DNA of 64,000 nucleotides from Mastigamoeba balamuthi (taxonomy: Eukaryota > Evosea > Mastigamoebida > Mastigamoebidae). Below, in pieces: positions 42,888-53,762 of this stretch (the first letter of the stretch is position 1; every line of letters starts with the position of its first letter). The stretch spans positions 317,701 to 381,700 of the forward strand of contig CACRSC010000037.1 in assembly GCA_902651635.1 (NCBI GenBank), written 5' to 3'. The translations under genes and the position numbers were made by a program. The notes beneath the pieces are model-generated. The model worked only from the letters and a program-made list of their open reading frames with translations, was not told the origin of the DNA and searched no databases.

Positions 42888-44543
42888 TCACTTGTTCCCG
42901 GGGGCAAACTTTCCTATGATCATGCCGAGGTGCGCGAGGTATTTATCAGTGGCGTCCCTCTCCTTACCAGTGCCCTCAATCTGCCTCTGCAGGGTCTGGT
43001 TGAAGTCAGCCGTCATGGACATGAGGATGCTGGTGAACGTCTGCTGTAGCTGGATGATCGCCACTGCATGTGTCTTTCCTAGAGCAACTGCTGATGCTGT
43101 GGCATCGGCGGTGCTTTTTGCAGTAATGGCGGCTGCACTGGCCGCCTTCGTGCTGGACCTGGTAGCCTCTGCACTCGCCCTGCAGGTGTCGGCCATGAAC
43201 TGCATGAGCTTGCCAATTGATGCTGATGACTGCATTGCTGTGTTCGCCAACACTGACAACATGGAGGCATTCTGCTGCAGAAGGGCAAAGCTGAACTTAT
43301 CACCTCACACCAGTATTCCTGCTGCCCCACTGGACATTCTCTCTAACTGCTGTGGTGGGGCCTGCAATGTTGCCTGACCCACCACAACAGGTCCAGTCAG
43401 AGGGAGGAGTGCCATCATCCCGTTGTGCAGCAGCGGGTTGTCTATCAGCAGTGGTGGCTGCTGTGTCTCGGTAAAATCAGTGGGATCTGGTTGGCGTGAT
43501 CTTCTGGCGCCTGTCACAGCGACGTGGCGCCTGAACCACTCATGTGTGTTGCGGTACAGGGGGTCGGACACCGAGCTCGTATGCCCAGTGATCTGCAATA
43601 TGAAGGCCCACCCGGGGTTATCGATCATGGCAAACTTTGACGACTCAGTGGTGTTTGGTGGCAGGTTCGTCAGCTCTGCTGGTGCTCCCTCTCTCGCCCA
43701 TGAGGTGAAGTGCAAGTTCACGTCGCCCCCCTTGTTGTCGCGTCTCTTGAACAGGCCGTGATGATGAGGGACCTGTTGCTAAAGTGTCACAGCATGATGG
43801 CGTCCCCTGTGGCCACCCACCCAGAAGCCCCTGGCGTCTGGCATCCACGGCCACTCCCGGCAGGGTGCTGCTGCTGTGGTGGCCGCAGCTGTCGCCGTGA
43901 ACTTCTTCCTTGACACGAACGCCTTCATGAAGTAGTCGCAGTGGACATCGTGACCAATCGTGTCTTCCTCATTGATGGTGCACTGCCACTCCCCATTGTT
44001 AAGTACCTGTGCCTCCTCACTGTGCCAAATTGGCTTGACAGGGGGCGCAACCGGGGTGACCTTCCCGCTGGGCTTTCCATCAGCATCCCACGTCTTTCTT
44101 GGCCTGGGGGTGCGTGCTGTTTGACAGTCATTGTAATGAATCAGGAATGAATAACACTCACTGCTCCAACGTGTGGCCTTCTTCTGCCCTGTTGCAGTTG
44201 GGGCTTGACTTGTGGTATCATTGTCTGCCATGTCGTCCTCGTCAGCATCATCATCCTTCATGTGAGCCCTTGGCTTTTTCCCACTTGGCTCCCCCTCTGG
44301 GATGTTCCCGGTGGCCCTTTTCATAGGGCTGGCCATGACAGTGACCTCGTCCGCAGCAGTAGGAGTGACAGTGGCGGCAGTGGCAGCAGCGACAGCAGCA
44401 GTGGCGGCAGTGGCGGCAGCGGTGGCAGCGGTGGTGGCAGTGATGGCAGCAGCAGTGGTGGTGGCAGCGTCAGTGTCAGCAGAAGCCTCTTTCCCAGCAG
44501 GACAGAGATTCTTCTCCACCTTGGTTGCTTGCTCCATTGTCAA
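42888..44543 (-). CDS. Unrecognised intron-containing gene, Ala/Thr-rich N-terminus
   Basis: Start MTMEQATKVEK, then a long Ala/Thr run encoded by a degenerate GCN/ACN tract (44340-44470), then a basic/acidic stretch (GKKPRAHMKDDDADEDDMAD) resembling a nuclear signal. Introns with clean sites (GTGAGT near 44155; GTGGGT near 43815; a 36-nt intron near 43270-43310) join exons encoding KTWDADGKPSGKVTPVAPPV, IWHSEEAQVLNNGEWQC, FMKAFVSRKKF, GWAFILQITGHTSSVSDPLY and a C-terminal helical region (IGKLMQFMADTCRASAEATR) ending at 42888. About 480 residues. I do not recognise the family. Its position, head-to-head with a DUF6589-like relic, parallels the 61-64 kb pair and suggests a mobile-element gene. 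Confidence 0.55.
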
Positions 44544-44883
44544 ACACTGGTTTGCATTTGATGTATGTGTTACTTCTTGATTATTTGTCTAATATGACTT
44601 TGCACCATTTTGGCGGTTCTAAGAGCAGTGAAAATAGGAATAGAAAAGTGAAAAAGCTAAGAAAAATCCATTTTCCATTGCAATAATAAAAGAATACACA
44701 GTTATCAGGGTTTTTTGGCGCTATTCGTTCTCGTGTGGTCCACGTATGTAGTTTTCGTTCATCCCCCCCCCCCTTCCCCTTTCCTTATCCCTGTTAACTG
44801 CCCTCCCTTTGTGTGAAAGATAGGGTATAATTAATCTGGGAAATGCAAAACTGGCAGAAGATAAAATAAACTGAACAATGAAC

Positions 44884-45575
44884 AATGAGTCATGGCTCTT
44901 GTGGCTCAGGTATCTAGTTGTACCACACCCACATGCAATTTCCCCCCAGGTACAAGGTTTTCCCCCCTACTTACCACTCAGAGATCGAGTTTTTCAGTGT
45001 TAACCCCTGAAATTCTTCGTGAACCACTCACAACAAACCTGCTCTCTCCATTTTCGCTCTGCACGATCACATTTTTGGCAGTTGGAAGGACTTTTTTGAA
45101 AAAAGAGTGTTGGCGCAAACCCGTGCGGTAGTAGCAAAGGAGAACGACGATGCTGTCATGGACTGTCAGCTGAGCAGCACGTCCACGGTGTGAGGCGAGA
45201 GCGGCAACGTCGATGGCCAGGTCATGAATGAACTGGGGCACGAAGGCCGTAAGGGTACGGCACCACTCTGGTTTGTCCTTGTAGTGGTGCTACAAGACCG
45301 AGTCGTCAGTGGGCTGGGGCTGCTTGATGATGGAGATGGACGCGAGCTCCTTCTCGCGCTGCATCTGGTGCTCTTTGATGTGGGCGACGATTGATGCGGC
45401 GCTCTTGGCGCCCCCGCACACGCGACTGTCAGCTGTAGCCATGGCTGCAGTGATAAAAATCACAGGTGAACAGCTTGATCACCACTGCAAAACAAAGGCA
45501 CACAAAGAAAACGAGATCACAACCGTGATGTCACGATTTCTGTAGATACCTGAGCCACAAGAGCCATGACTCATT
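44884..45575. mobile_element. 692-bp element with perfect 33-bp terminal inverted repeats
   Basis: The sequence at 44884-44916 (AATGAGTCATGGCTCTTGTG...) is the exact reverse complement of 45543-45575. Inside, on the minus strand, a GC-richer frame starts ATGGCTACAGCTGACAG near 45441 and reads GAKSAASIVAHIKEHQMQRE, with an in-frame TAG after DDSVL, then HHYKDKPEWCRTLTAFVPQF onwards. No transposase motif is visible, so it looks like a non-autonomous DNA transposon carrying a gene fragment. No convincing target-site duplication was found. Confidence 0.75.
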
Positions 45576-45594
45576 CATTTCCGTCCTGCCCCTG

Positions 45595-46200
45595 CCTCAG
45601 CTGAGCCTGCTGTGCAATGCCGCCGTGTACAACCAGAACAAGACAAGGAAGCTCAGGCTGATGGCTCTCATACTTCTGGGCTGATGATGAAGCTGCTAGT
45701 GCTTCAACTTATCACTGCTGCTGTTTCAAATACCAAGTTTCTCTCAGACATGCGGGACAATGGTATCAGCATAAGCAAGTCACACCTTTTTGATGAGTTG
45801 AATGTCTGCTCCTCATGGGCTGGTGTCCATGCCATCCCTGGACCAGGAGGACTCACTGCAGCCTGTGTAAACATCAAGCCATTTTTTCTGGGATGAACTC
45901 CCAGTACGAGAAAATGGGGCTGTGGAGAATCAGTCCGAGAGTAATTCGCCTCCTTTACGTGGTCACCCTGGATGCACATAAGATATGGGGAAACAACTGG
46001 TATGTTGGAATCGGGCCACGAGACGTTCTTTACCCTCACAGCCCTGCACATGTTTGGGCACTGGCTATTTCACAACTGGATGGGAAGGAGCGGTTTTCCG
46101 CTCTTCAGGCTATCGAAGTAAACCTCAGGCTAACTGCATTCTTGCGCAAACTCTGCCTCAAGGTAAGCTCATGCCCTTCTTCCCTTTGATGCCCTCTCTT
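45595..46200 (+). pseudogene. Degenerate frame, possibly N-terminal part of a DUF6589-like element protein
   Basis: Plus-strand pieces read LLCNAAVYNQNKTRKLRLMA, a stop, then MKLLVLQLITAAVSNTKFLS and DNGISISKSHLFDEL, followed by WGNNWYVGIGPRDVLYPHSP. The layout (a short-range L-L-x-N-x-R...N-K-x-R-x-L pattern, then G-I-S-x-S) recalls DUF6589-type proteins of repetitive elements and resembles the better-preserved gene at 63.1 kb. Stops and frame changes imply decay or unmodelled introns. Assignment is tentative. Confidence 0.3.
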
Positions 46201-46529
46201 CCCCCCAACATCGTGCGCACTGGGATATAAGAGGGCCAATCGTGGTGTGGGCAAAAACTGACGGTTTATTTTAATAAGACGATCAAAGTAAATGGGCGGG
46301 ATTATGCTGTCGCTGTGCCGGTCATCAGCGACTGGCTGTCTCTCAGTGCAGTCACAAATAATGTCGTGAGTGCAGTCTGTCACTCCCCAGGACAGCGGCT
46401 CTGTGTCGTCTGCACGTTTGCGACAGAGCATAAGACGGGCACAGACCTTTCATTTATGGCTTCTCTCACCCATAGAATTAAAGCCCACTTTTGCACAATA
46501 AATTACTGTCATGTATGCCTCATTTATAA

Positions 46530-46650
46530 CATATGACTGGTTTTTGTCATTAATGACAGTCATATATGACTCATTAATGAAAAATGAAAGTCATTAATGA
46601 GGCATAAATAGTTAGCCAGTTTCGAAGAAGTCATAAATGAGCCATAAATG
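46530..46650. repeat. Cluster of TCATTAATGA-type palindromes
   Basis: ATTAATGA/TCATTAATGA occurs at about 46548-46557, 46571-46580 and 46590-46600, with related CATATATGA, CATAAATGA and CATAAATAG copies to 46648. It sits just 5' of the open frame at 46659. Confidence 0.6.
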
Positions 46651-46658
46651 AAAGGACT

Positions 46659-47646
46659 GTGGGTGGTTGGAGAGCGGAGGTTTTCCGGGAGTGGGCACGC
46701 GAACCGGACGTGTGGGCACATGCCCGCCTCTGGGACGTGCAGCCATCGGTCGTCGTCTACGCGCCACGCCACCAGTTGACTCGCGTCACCGACTTCCTCA
46801 TCAAGCAGGTCGAAGAGCGCCTGGCGGCACTCACGAGCCGCCGGATCTCGGTCCGCACTGCATTTAGCCTGCGCATGAGCGAGTGCGGGTTAGATGAGTG
46901 GGGGCCAGACACGTCCCTCACCATCTCTGCCGTGCGTCAGCAAATTTGGGTGTTCAGTGATTCTGAAAGGTGCCCTCCCGCGGCCCCCACACAGATGAAG
47001 AGGTTCTTTGAGGGGAGGATCGACGAGAGGCTCGTGGCATGAGTGGTGGAGACGTACCCAGAGTCCCCGTCAATGTCGCTATCCCTGCCGGGCGGCGGCT
47101 TCCGCGACATTACCTGGACGGAGGGGATCGAGGTCGCTTTCAGGGCTCTGCGTTGGTTTTGGTCTTTTATCGGGTGGAGGGAGCCGAGGGAGAGCGCACG
47201 CACCGAGTACATGGCGGCACGTGAAGACCTGCTCGCTTCTGGGCTGCGATGCGGTTCAACATGAACCCGGCGGTACACTACATGACCAACCACCTGTGGG
47301 AGGATTACGTTAGGTACGGGCCGATGTACTTCCTCGTGCAGGAGGGGAGCGAGGGAGTACGCGCTGTCCACAACCGCCTCTGCCACTCGTCAACCCGTGG
47401 AAGGCAGACAAACCCCGGCGAGCGCAACACGTGGGAGTCGCTCCTCATCAAGCTTGCGGCGGCGGTGGATCTCACCGCCGGCGGCTACACTGCGCGGTGA
47501 GAACACACAAAAGCACACACACAACTCACCGCTGCCGCCACAGGCTGAGGAGCACGAGCCAGCTGACGCTCCACGCCGCCCTGCTCCGCAGGGCGGCCAA
47601 GGCTGCCGCAGAGGAGGCACGCAAGAGGGCCGCCCACAGGAAGTGA
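46659..47646 (+). CDS. Unrecognised frames, possible C-terminal part of an element protein
   Basis: GC-rich exons: GGWRAEVFREWAREPDVWAH with VVVYAPRHQLTRVTDFLIKQ, then ITWTEGIEVAFRALRWFWSF, then MNPAVHYMTNHLWEDYVRYG with FLVQEGSEGVRAVHNRLC, and a Lys/Arg/Ala-rich end (RRAAKAAAEEARKRAAHRK) stopping at 47646. The 'H-x-M-x-H-x-x-E-x-x-x-x-x-G ... Q-E-G-x-E' pattern is common near the C-terminus of uncharacterised transposon-type proteins. It may be continuous with the 45.6-46.2 kb frames. Exon limits are uncertain. Confidence 0.35.
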
Positions 47647-48228
47647 GGGCTGATCCGCCGGACCCCACCCGCACAGCAGCTTTTTCTCCTTCTGGGCCGG
47701 CCGGATTTCCCCGCGTCAGCGGTCGTGACGTGGCCACCCGGCCATCTGTCCTCCTCGACCTGAGCTCGACGCCGCACTCACCAGACCCACCACCCATCCA
47801 CTCACCACACCCCGAGGACCTCACCCAACCACTCACACCAAGATCTCAATGAAATCCTCTCGTTCCCGACCCTTCAATAGTGGTCTGATCTCCTCGTTTC
47901 CCAAAGGGCGGGCCGGGCGACCAGCACTGATCGAGGCTATGTACCGCCTTGGGTATCTCCGTCAGCAGCGCCGAGACGATCTTCAACGATCCCCGGCAGG
48001 GGGCTAATCACATGGCCTGGCAGCCCCAGGGTGCTCGAAGAAATCCGTCAGGGGACTCCAACGACCGGTGTCTCAGACAAGAGTAGTCCAACATGGAGTT
48101 TGTCCCATGAACCCGCGGCTGTCTTAAGACAGTACCAGCGATGTGCTCCTGGAGGTCAATTGGTCGGCATTTGGATGTTTACAACTCCCACGGAAGAAAA
48201 GGGTCGTCAATTTGTGTCCAGCGGGGGG
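47647..48228. other. Intergenic region, no gene recognised
   Basis: About 580 nt between a plus-strand end and the minus-strand stop of the double-GH16 gene. Confidence 0.4.
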
Positions 48229-50399
48229 CTACACCAGGGCAGCCACCACTGCGGCCAGCAGGCCCAGAGGCGCTGCGAGCACCCCGGCGCCCGTGGAGAA
48301 GTCGTCGCCGCCTTCGGCGCCGTCGCCGATGCCCGCCAGCGGCGTGAACCTGAACTTGGAGAACCTGGCCTGCACTGGGGTCGCACGCGGGGCCGCGCCG
48401 TCCTTCATCCACAGGTTCATCAGCACCTGCGCGGGCGCGGCCTGGGCGTCGGGGATGGGCGCCGTCCTGCTCGTCCACCTGCGCAGCAGCTTCCCGCTGG
48501 CCGCGTCGCGCGTCTCCCACGTGATCGAGTTGGGGCGCCACACAAACGACTGCCTATGCTTGGCGACGCCCGCGGGCATGCGCCACTGCAGCGTGCGGCC
48601 GGACGACCCCGGCTGGTTGGTGTACGCGAGGTTGGAAGCCTTGGCAGAGGCCTGGCCCCAGCGCGTGGCGACGAGGTCGATCTCGTTGAAGTCGTCGTGG
48701 TAGACGCTGAGGCCCAGGACGGCGTTGGGGTCGGCCACGAGGCTCTCGACGGTCCCCTCGATGTCCCAGCTGTACATCCCGAAGCCCAGCGCGGGGCCTG
48801 TGACCTGCGCAGACGCGGCCCTGCCGCCGGCGGACGCGGCGGGCGCGATGCTCAGCACGAGGGCTCCGTTGGCGTCGACCCTGACGTTGGAGGCCGCGAA
48901 GAAGTTGGGGCCCGGGCCCGAGGTCTCGGCCGCCGTGTCGCGGACCTCCCAGTCGTAGCCGGACCAGCGCAGCGTGCCCGACGGCTGGGGCTGCGAGTCG
49001 GGCTGGGGGACGGCGCTCGAGGGCTCCGGGGCGGCGCTGGAGGCGTCGGTGCCGTCGGGCTCGAACTCGAGTTTCTTGGAGAACTTGAAGTCCAGGATCG
49101 TCGCCTTCATCGGCGTCGCCAGCCTCGGCGCCTTGTGGTCCATCATCCACCAGTTGATAATAACCGGCATTTCACCCTCTAGGAGCGCCAGGCGATGTCA
49201 GTAGACGACAACATTAATTGAATTCATTAGCGCTATCAACCCGAATAAAACCAAGTACCCAGAAATAATCCGGCACTCAGCCGAGCGCACCCTCTGCCTT
49301 GGGAATGGGGGCCAAGGTCGTGGACCACGTGTGGACGACCTTGCCCACGGAGCTCTTGGTGATGTCGCGCGACTCCCAGGAGATCGAGTCGCTCTTCCAG
49401 ATGAGCGAGTGGCGCTGCTTGGCGATGCCCATGGGCATGCTCCAGAAGTGGCCCCTGGACTTGGGCTTCTGGGGCTGGTTGACGTAGTCCATGTTGGTGG
49501 CCTCGGGCGCCGTCTGGCCCCACCTGGCGTACTCGATGTCGATCTCGTTCTCGTCGTTCCTGTACAGGAACAGGCCCAGCACCGCGTTCTCGTCCTCGGT
49601 GATCTGCTCCACGGTGCCTTCCACGTCCCACGTGTACCTGTGAAACAGTGAGTGAATGGAACACCACTAGTGGGGTTGCCAGAGTTTTTCACACAGAGAA
49701 TCTCGCAAAATCACTCTCACACACCCTCTTTCACACAGATCAGGGCACACCATGGGCAGGTCTTCAGCAGAGGGGCTTTGTGCAAAGAAAAGAATGAGAG
49801 AAACACTGGGGGAAAAGCAGTACGATCACCGTAGGAATCTCTGTTAGAAAATCGCCTTGCAACATGTTGCAGGTAAAATTGATCGGTTAGGGCATTTCTC
49901 CGAAATTCGCCACTGTTATTTCAACTCTGGACCACTCGTTTTCCATCCCGTTGGACAAAGAGCTCATTCGCGCAGGGTTTTAATTCAGTCTTTGATATGA
50001 ACCCGGCACAATTGCCGAATTGGAATTGAATGCGAAAGATTGATTGTGAAATGCGAGTGGCACTGCAAAAATACGATGTGCACACAAATAAAAACCGCCG
50101 AACGATCGCAGCAGGCCTCTGTGGTGTCGACCGTACCTGCCGTAGCCCAGGTTTGGACCGTCGACCTGCGCACAGGCGACGTGGCCCCCGGCAGAGGAAG
50201 TGGGGGCGATGCTGAGGACGAGGTGCCCCTGGGCGTCGACGGCGACATTGGAGTCCGACCAGTAGTTTTCCCCGGGCATCAGGATCGCGGTGCCGCCCTC
50301 GCGCGGGGTCCAGTCGTACCCTGCCCAGCGCAGCCCCTGCACCGTGCCCGCGACCGCGAGGGCCATGAGCAGCGTCTCAATGCCGTTACCGCGTGTCAT
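48229..50399 (-). CDS. Secreted protein with two tandem GH16-fold domains, GPI-type tail
   Basis: Exon 1 (from MTRGNGIETLLMALAVAG) and exon 2 (about 49290-49637) encode a first GH16 domain nearly identical to the 36.5 kb gene, with catalytic ENEIDIEYARWG intact. Exon 3 begins EGEMPVIINWWMMDHK, has a short Ser/Pro linker (PEPSSAVPQPDSQPQPSG), then a complete second domain (LRWSGYDWEVRDTAAETSG ... WDIEGTVESLV). The second domain reads FNEIDLVATRWG: the last Glu of the E-x-D-x-E motif is Val, so it is probably non-hydrolytic. The end is GAGVLAAPLGLLAAVVAALV, a GPI-type tail. It could be a glucanase with an attached binding domain. Confidence 0.82.
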
Positions 50400-51800
50400 T
50401 GGAAATGAGTCCTGCAGGCGCTAGTTACTCTCTTGAGTTTATTTGGTTGTGCTGCGTTACTGAAAGTCGGTTGGCTTCCAACGGCTCGTCAGATGCACAG
50501 ATCTAAGCAGGCCCTAATCCACTTGTGACGCACTAGTGACACACGCGGAGCGTTCAACTGATTCGCGGAATGCAGTGCCACTTTGAGGCAACGGTGGCCC
50601 TGGTCATCCTTGCCCATCACGGCTTACGAGAGGCACTGCTGTGCAACCGCCACAACCGCCTCGGTCGCATGCTGGACTGAGCTGGTGGCCCCTGCTTGTG
50701 GCTGCAGTGGGCGTTGTCTCTTGAGCTGAACGCAGTCGCAACTCGCGGTGCCTGGTCCTCCTCTGGCGGTTCACATTCCCAAAGTCAACTTTGCTCAGGA
50801 GAGCAAAGAACACACTTCAGACAGCACTTACGACACTCAGAGAGTTCCAGAAGAGAAGAGCAGAGCTGCAGGAAGCAGAGATAGTCATTCTGACTAAGAG
50901 CTGGTTCCTGTTGAAGTCATCTGCAGTGTGAGATGATTATAATGACACGGAACAGTAATTTCGGTGCTGATAACAAGTGGTAGACTGTCAGATCAAACTC
51001 ACAGAGCAAAACCTCATTCACTCCTCTCAAGGTTGCTTGCTTATTTATAAAGAGAACCAATGCTATGTCTTCTTTCACATCCTTTGTCCTCACCTGAATG
51101 CCTCCAGTGCAGTGAACCAGGAATTTATTTGTCTTTGGAGAATTAGTCAAATTGGCCCCGAGATCATTGCCCTTCGCCAAGACTCGAAAGGAAAGGAACT
51201 GTACCAAGTGATATTTCAGACCGGTTATCTTGTTAACAGTTGTGATTTCCAACAATTAAAACAGAGTAGTTAACTGCTGTGACAACCACTTCAGAGAACA
51301 AACTTCCTGTGTTCAATTATCAAGAGAATTCAATTCCCATCTTACCAGGGAGTTGTGTGATAATGCCCCACATCAGAGATATGGAAGGGAGGGGGGGAAG
51401 GGGCTGAGTCTTATTCTGTACCATAATTGGCCTGCCAGTTTCAGAAATTGGAGAATTTGGCCTACCTGTTCTGAGTCATAGAGGAAATCTCATCCCAAAA
51501 GAACCCAGAAGGCAAGTGAAGACTGGAACAGAAGTTTTTGAATTCTGAGACCAAATTATTTAAAAATAGTGCTGAATGAAGCAACACTGGGGTTTTTGCA
51601 GTTCCATGAACTATGCCCCAAGCTCAGGCCTTGCACTGTCGCGAAGCATGTGGGATGCTCTATCCCCACTGAATCCACCTGCAGTTGAAAGCAGCACAGC
51701 AGGCCTGTGCAAGAAGGCCCTGTGCAGTGCTGGCTGGCCTCAGAACGGCCAAACAGTACTATGCTAAGCAAAAGTCAGTTACATGCGAGGTGAGTGATTT
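50400..51800. other. AT-rich spacer with scattered short frames
   Basis: No confident gene. Frames in 51560-51770 may belong to the Tc1-like relic that follows. Confidence 0.35.
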
Positions 51801-52397
51801 GAGTGTTTGGTATTACAGAAAGGACGAATAAATTGTCAGTCCCCTTTTTTCGCCCATAGTGAGACGAGAACTCCAAGGCCTTGTTGGAGTCTCTGCGGGC
51901 TCTTGGGGCAGGGAGTCAAAATACGCCACACCTGATGACAAAACTGCTTCTTTCTATGTGCCATTTGGCAGATTGCATGCTGTGGTGCTGACAGGAGAAC
52001 AACGATCCCAAGCTTACCTTCTGCTTAGCTGAAAAGCAGAGGGCCTCCAAACATATGACCCGTATGGCCTGGCCTGCCTGCTCTCTGGACCTGAAACCAA
52101 CTGAGAATGTGTGGGCCCTCCTCGAGAGTCATGTGGCCCTATGCAGGCCTCGGACTGCCAAGGGCCTTGCCAGGTTCTTTCGCAAAATAATGAAAGGGCT
52201 TCCTGTCAGCTATGCCCAGAACTTGGTCACCTCCATGAATTCACGTACCATGAAGTATCCAGGGTCCAGAGATTACCTGGGACCAGTGGTAAAGACAGTG
52301 CAGCAGCCTCTGAAAGACCAGCCTCAGGCCTCACCCCCAGGTGATGTGAGTGTTTGGTATTATCTAAAGACCAATTAAATTGTCAATACACTTTTTC
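51801..52397. repeat. Direct repeat flanking the Tc1 relic
   Basis: GAGTGTTTGGTATTA plus about 35 further partly matching bases (ending AATTGTCA then a T-run) occur at 51801-51850 and again at 52348-52397. In both, the preceding frame ends in VS/LSVWYY, so these look like two copies of the 3' end of one element. Confidence 0.6.
52032..52378 (+). pseudogene. Tc1/mariner transposase C-terminal relic
   Basis: A frame reading EKQRASKHMTRMAWPACSLD then LKPTENVWALLESHVALCRP corresponds to the Tc1-family block WPxQSPDLNPIENLW, which holds the last acidic residue of the DDE triad (the E of TENVW). It is followed by PVSYAQNLVTSMNSRTM, matching the conserved P-x-x-Y-x-x-L-V-x-S-M end. The upstream catalytic Asp regions are missing or degraded. 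Confidence 0.8.
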
Positions 52398-52399
52398 AT

Positions 52400-53540
52400 C
52401 CAGGCTATCAAGAGCACCGACCTCAGATGCAATGCCAACACTACTGTGTGCTTGAGGAAGCTGGTCAAGGGCCACGTGGGGGTGCGCTGCTCCCCTCTCG
52501 GTTCTTTTCTTTCTTCGATTTTTCTCGATTTGCTTTCATTATTGTGTGCGAGTCTCGTCAGACTGCCACACAATCTGTAGCACTGCTCACGCACCACCAC
52601 CACACGTGGTATCACTCCCCCCCCCCTCACGAGCATGATGCGTACATCTAAATTGCATGACCGTTTCAGGTGATCTCAGCAGCAGGTCTGTCTGGGCGGG
52701 TGCGTGTGCCCTCTCGCTGGTGATTGGTCTGGTCTGTCCCACGATTGCCGTGCCCACTTAGATGCGTGGAGGTCGTGCAGGAGTACGCACGAGGGTCTTG
52801 TGTGCCATGCAACGTGCTTTAGTGGTCCGCGTCTGTCTCTGAGAGGGCACTGACACGTTCAGCTTCGTCTCACGGTGCACTGTCACGCCTTGTGCAACTC
52901 AGGAACTCACTGCCCTCCATGGCTGTAAGCCTCTGCCAAATTGCATCATTCTTCGCAGGATATCAATTGTACACTCTCCGGCTACGCGATCATGTGGTGA
53001 GGGGGTGGCCCATAATCTGTTTTGGCGGACGTGGGATGGTAAGATTTTCCAGATGAGATAGCAGGGGAATATCGCTGTGGGGGTTGTGGGGGTGGTGGCG
53101 AAGCACAGCCACCTGGCTGAGCAGTGGCCAGCCAGGCTCAGTAAGCACCATCCCTGCAGCTCCACGGCTAGCAGCGAAGTCGCCCCACACTGGTCGCAAG
53201 ACAGCCACCTGGCTACCGTCAGCCAGGCACAGTAACTGCAGCCCTTTTTTTCTTTTCGCCACACACTGATCAATTGTTCTGCTCTGTAAATTCACTGTGC
53301 ACCAGTCAGTTGTTCACTGTCTCCTAGATCTGCTGAGGGTGTGAACCTGAAGAGCGAATCAAATGCCATGTTTGCATTCCAGCAGCAGAGGCGATTTCGG
53401 CAGTCAGCCTTTTCACCTCGTCCTGAGCTCTCTCGTTCAGTGATATCAGGTCCTTCGTACATGCACTGAGGGACTGTATGGACTGCAGTGCTAACTGCAG
53501 AGCCTCCTCTTGCTCTTTCTGTGGTATACAATGATTAGTG
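52400..53540. other. Spacer, no gene recognised
   Basis: Mixed composition with short frames. An inexact 40-nt inverted similarity (AGCCACCTGGCTGAGCAGTG / AGCCACCTGGCTACCGTCAG) near 53105 and 53207 is the only structure noted. Confidence 0.3.
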
Positions 53541-53560
53541 GAGGTTGTGTCAAATATTTA

Positions 53561-53720
53561 TATGCTGGCGGCATATGCTATGTGCCACTGGCATATGTCT
53601 TTGCAGCCAAACGTACCATTTTACCAGTTTCAAAGAAAAAACTAAGTATGAAAAAAATGTCGTTTTAAAACGACATTTTGAAATTGAAAAAACAGAGAAT
53701 GTCGTTTTAAAACAACATTA
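53561..53720. repeat. Short palindromes downstream of the piggyBac relic
   Basis: TATGCTGGCGGCATA at 53561-53575 and TGTGCCACTGGCATATG at 53581-53597 belong to the TATGCC-type hairpin family also at 61.8 and 63.9 kb. A perfect 22-bp palindrome (AATGTCGTTTTAAAACGACA...) lies at 53656-53677, with a one-base-different copy at about 53699-53720. Confidence 0.75.
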
Positions 53721-53762
53721 TATTTGAACTAAATTAATCAGCAGAAAAATCATTGTATTTCT

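Noticed and set aside
51801-52397. LTR retrotransposon suggested by direct repeats
   Set aside because: No reverse transcriptase, integrase, primer-binding site or polypurine tract. The coding relic is Tc1-type.
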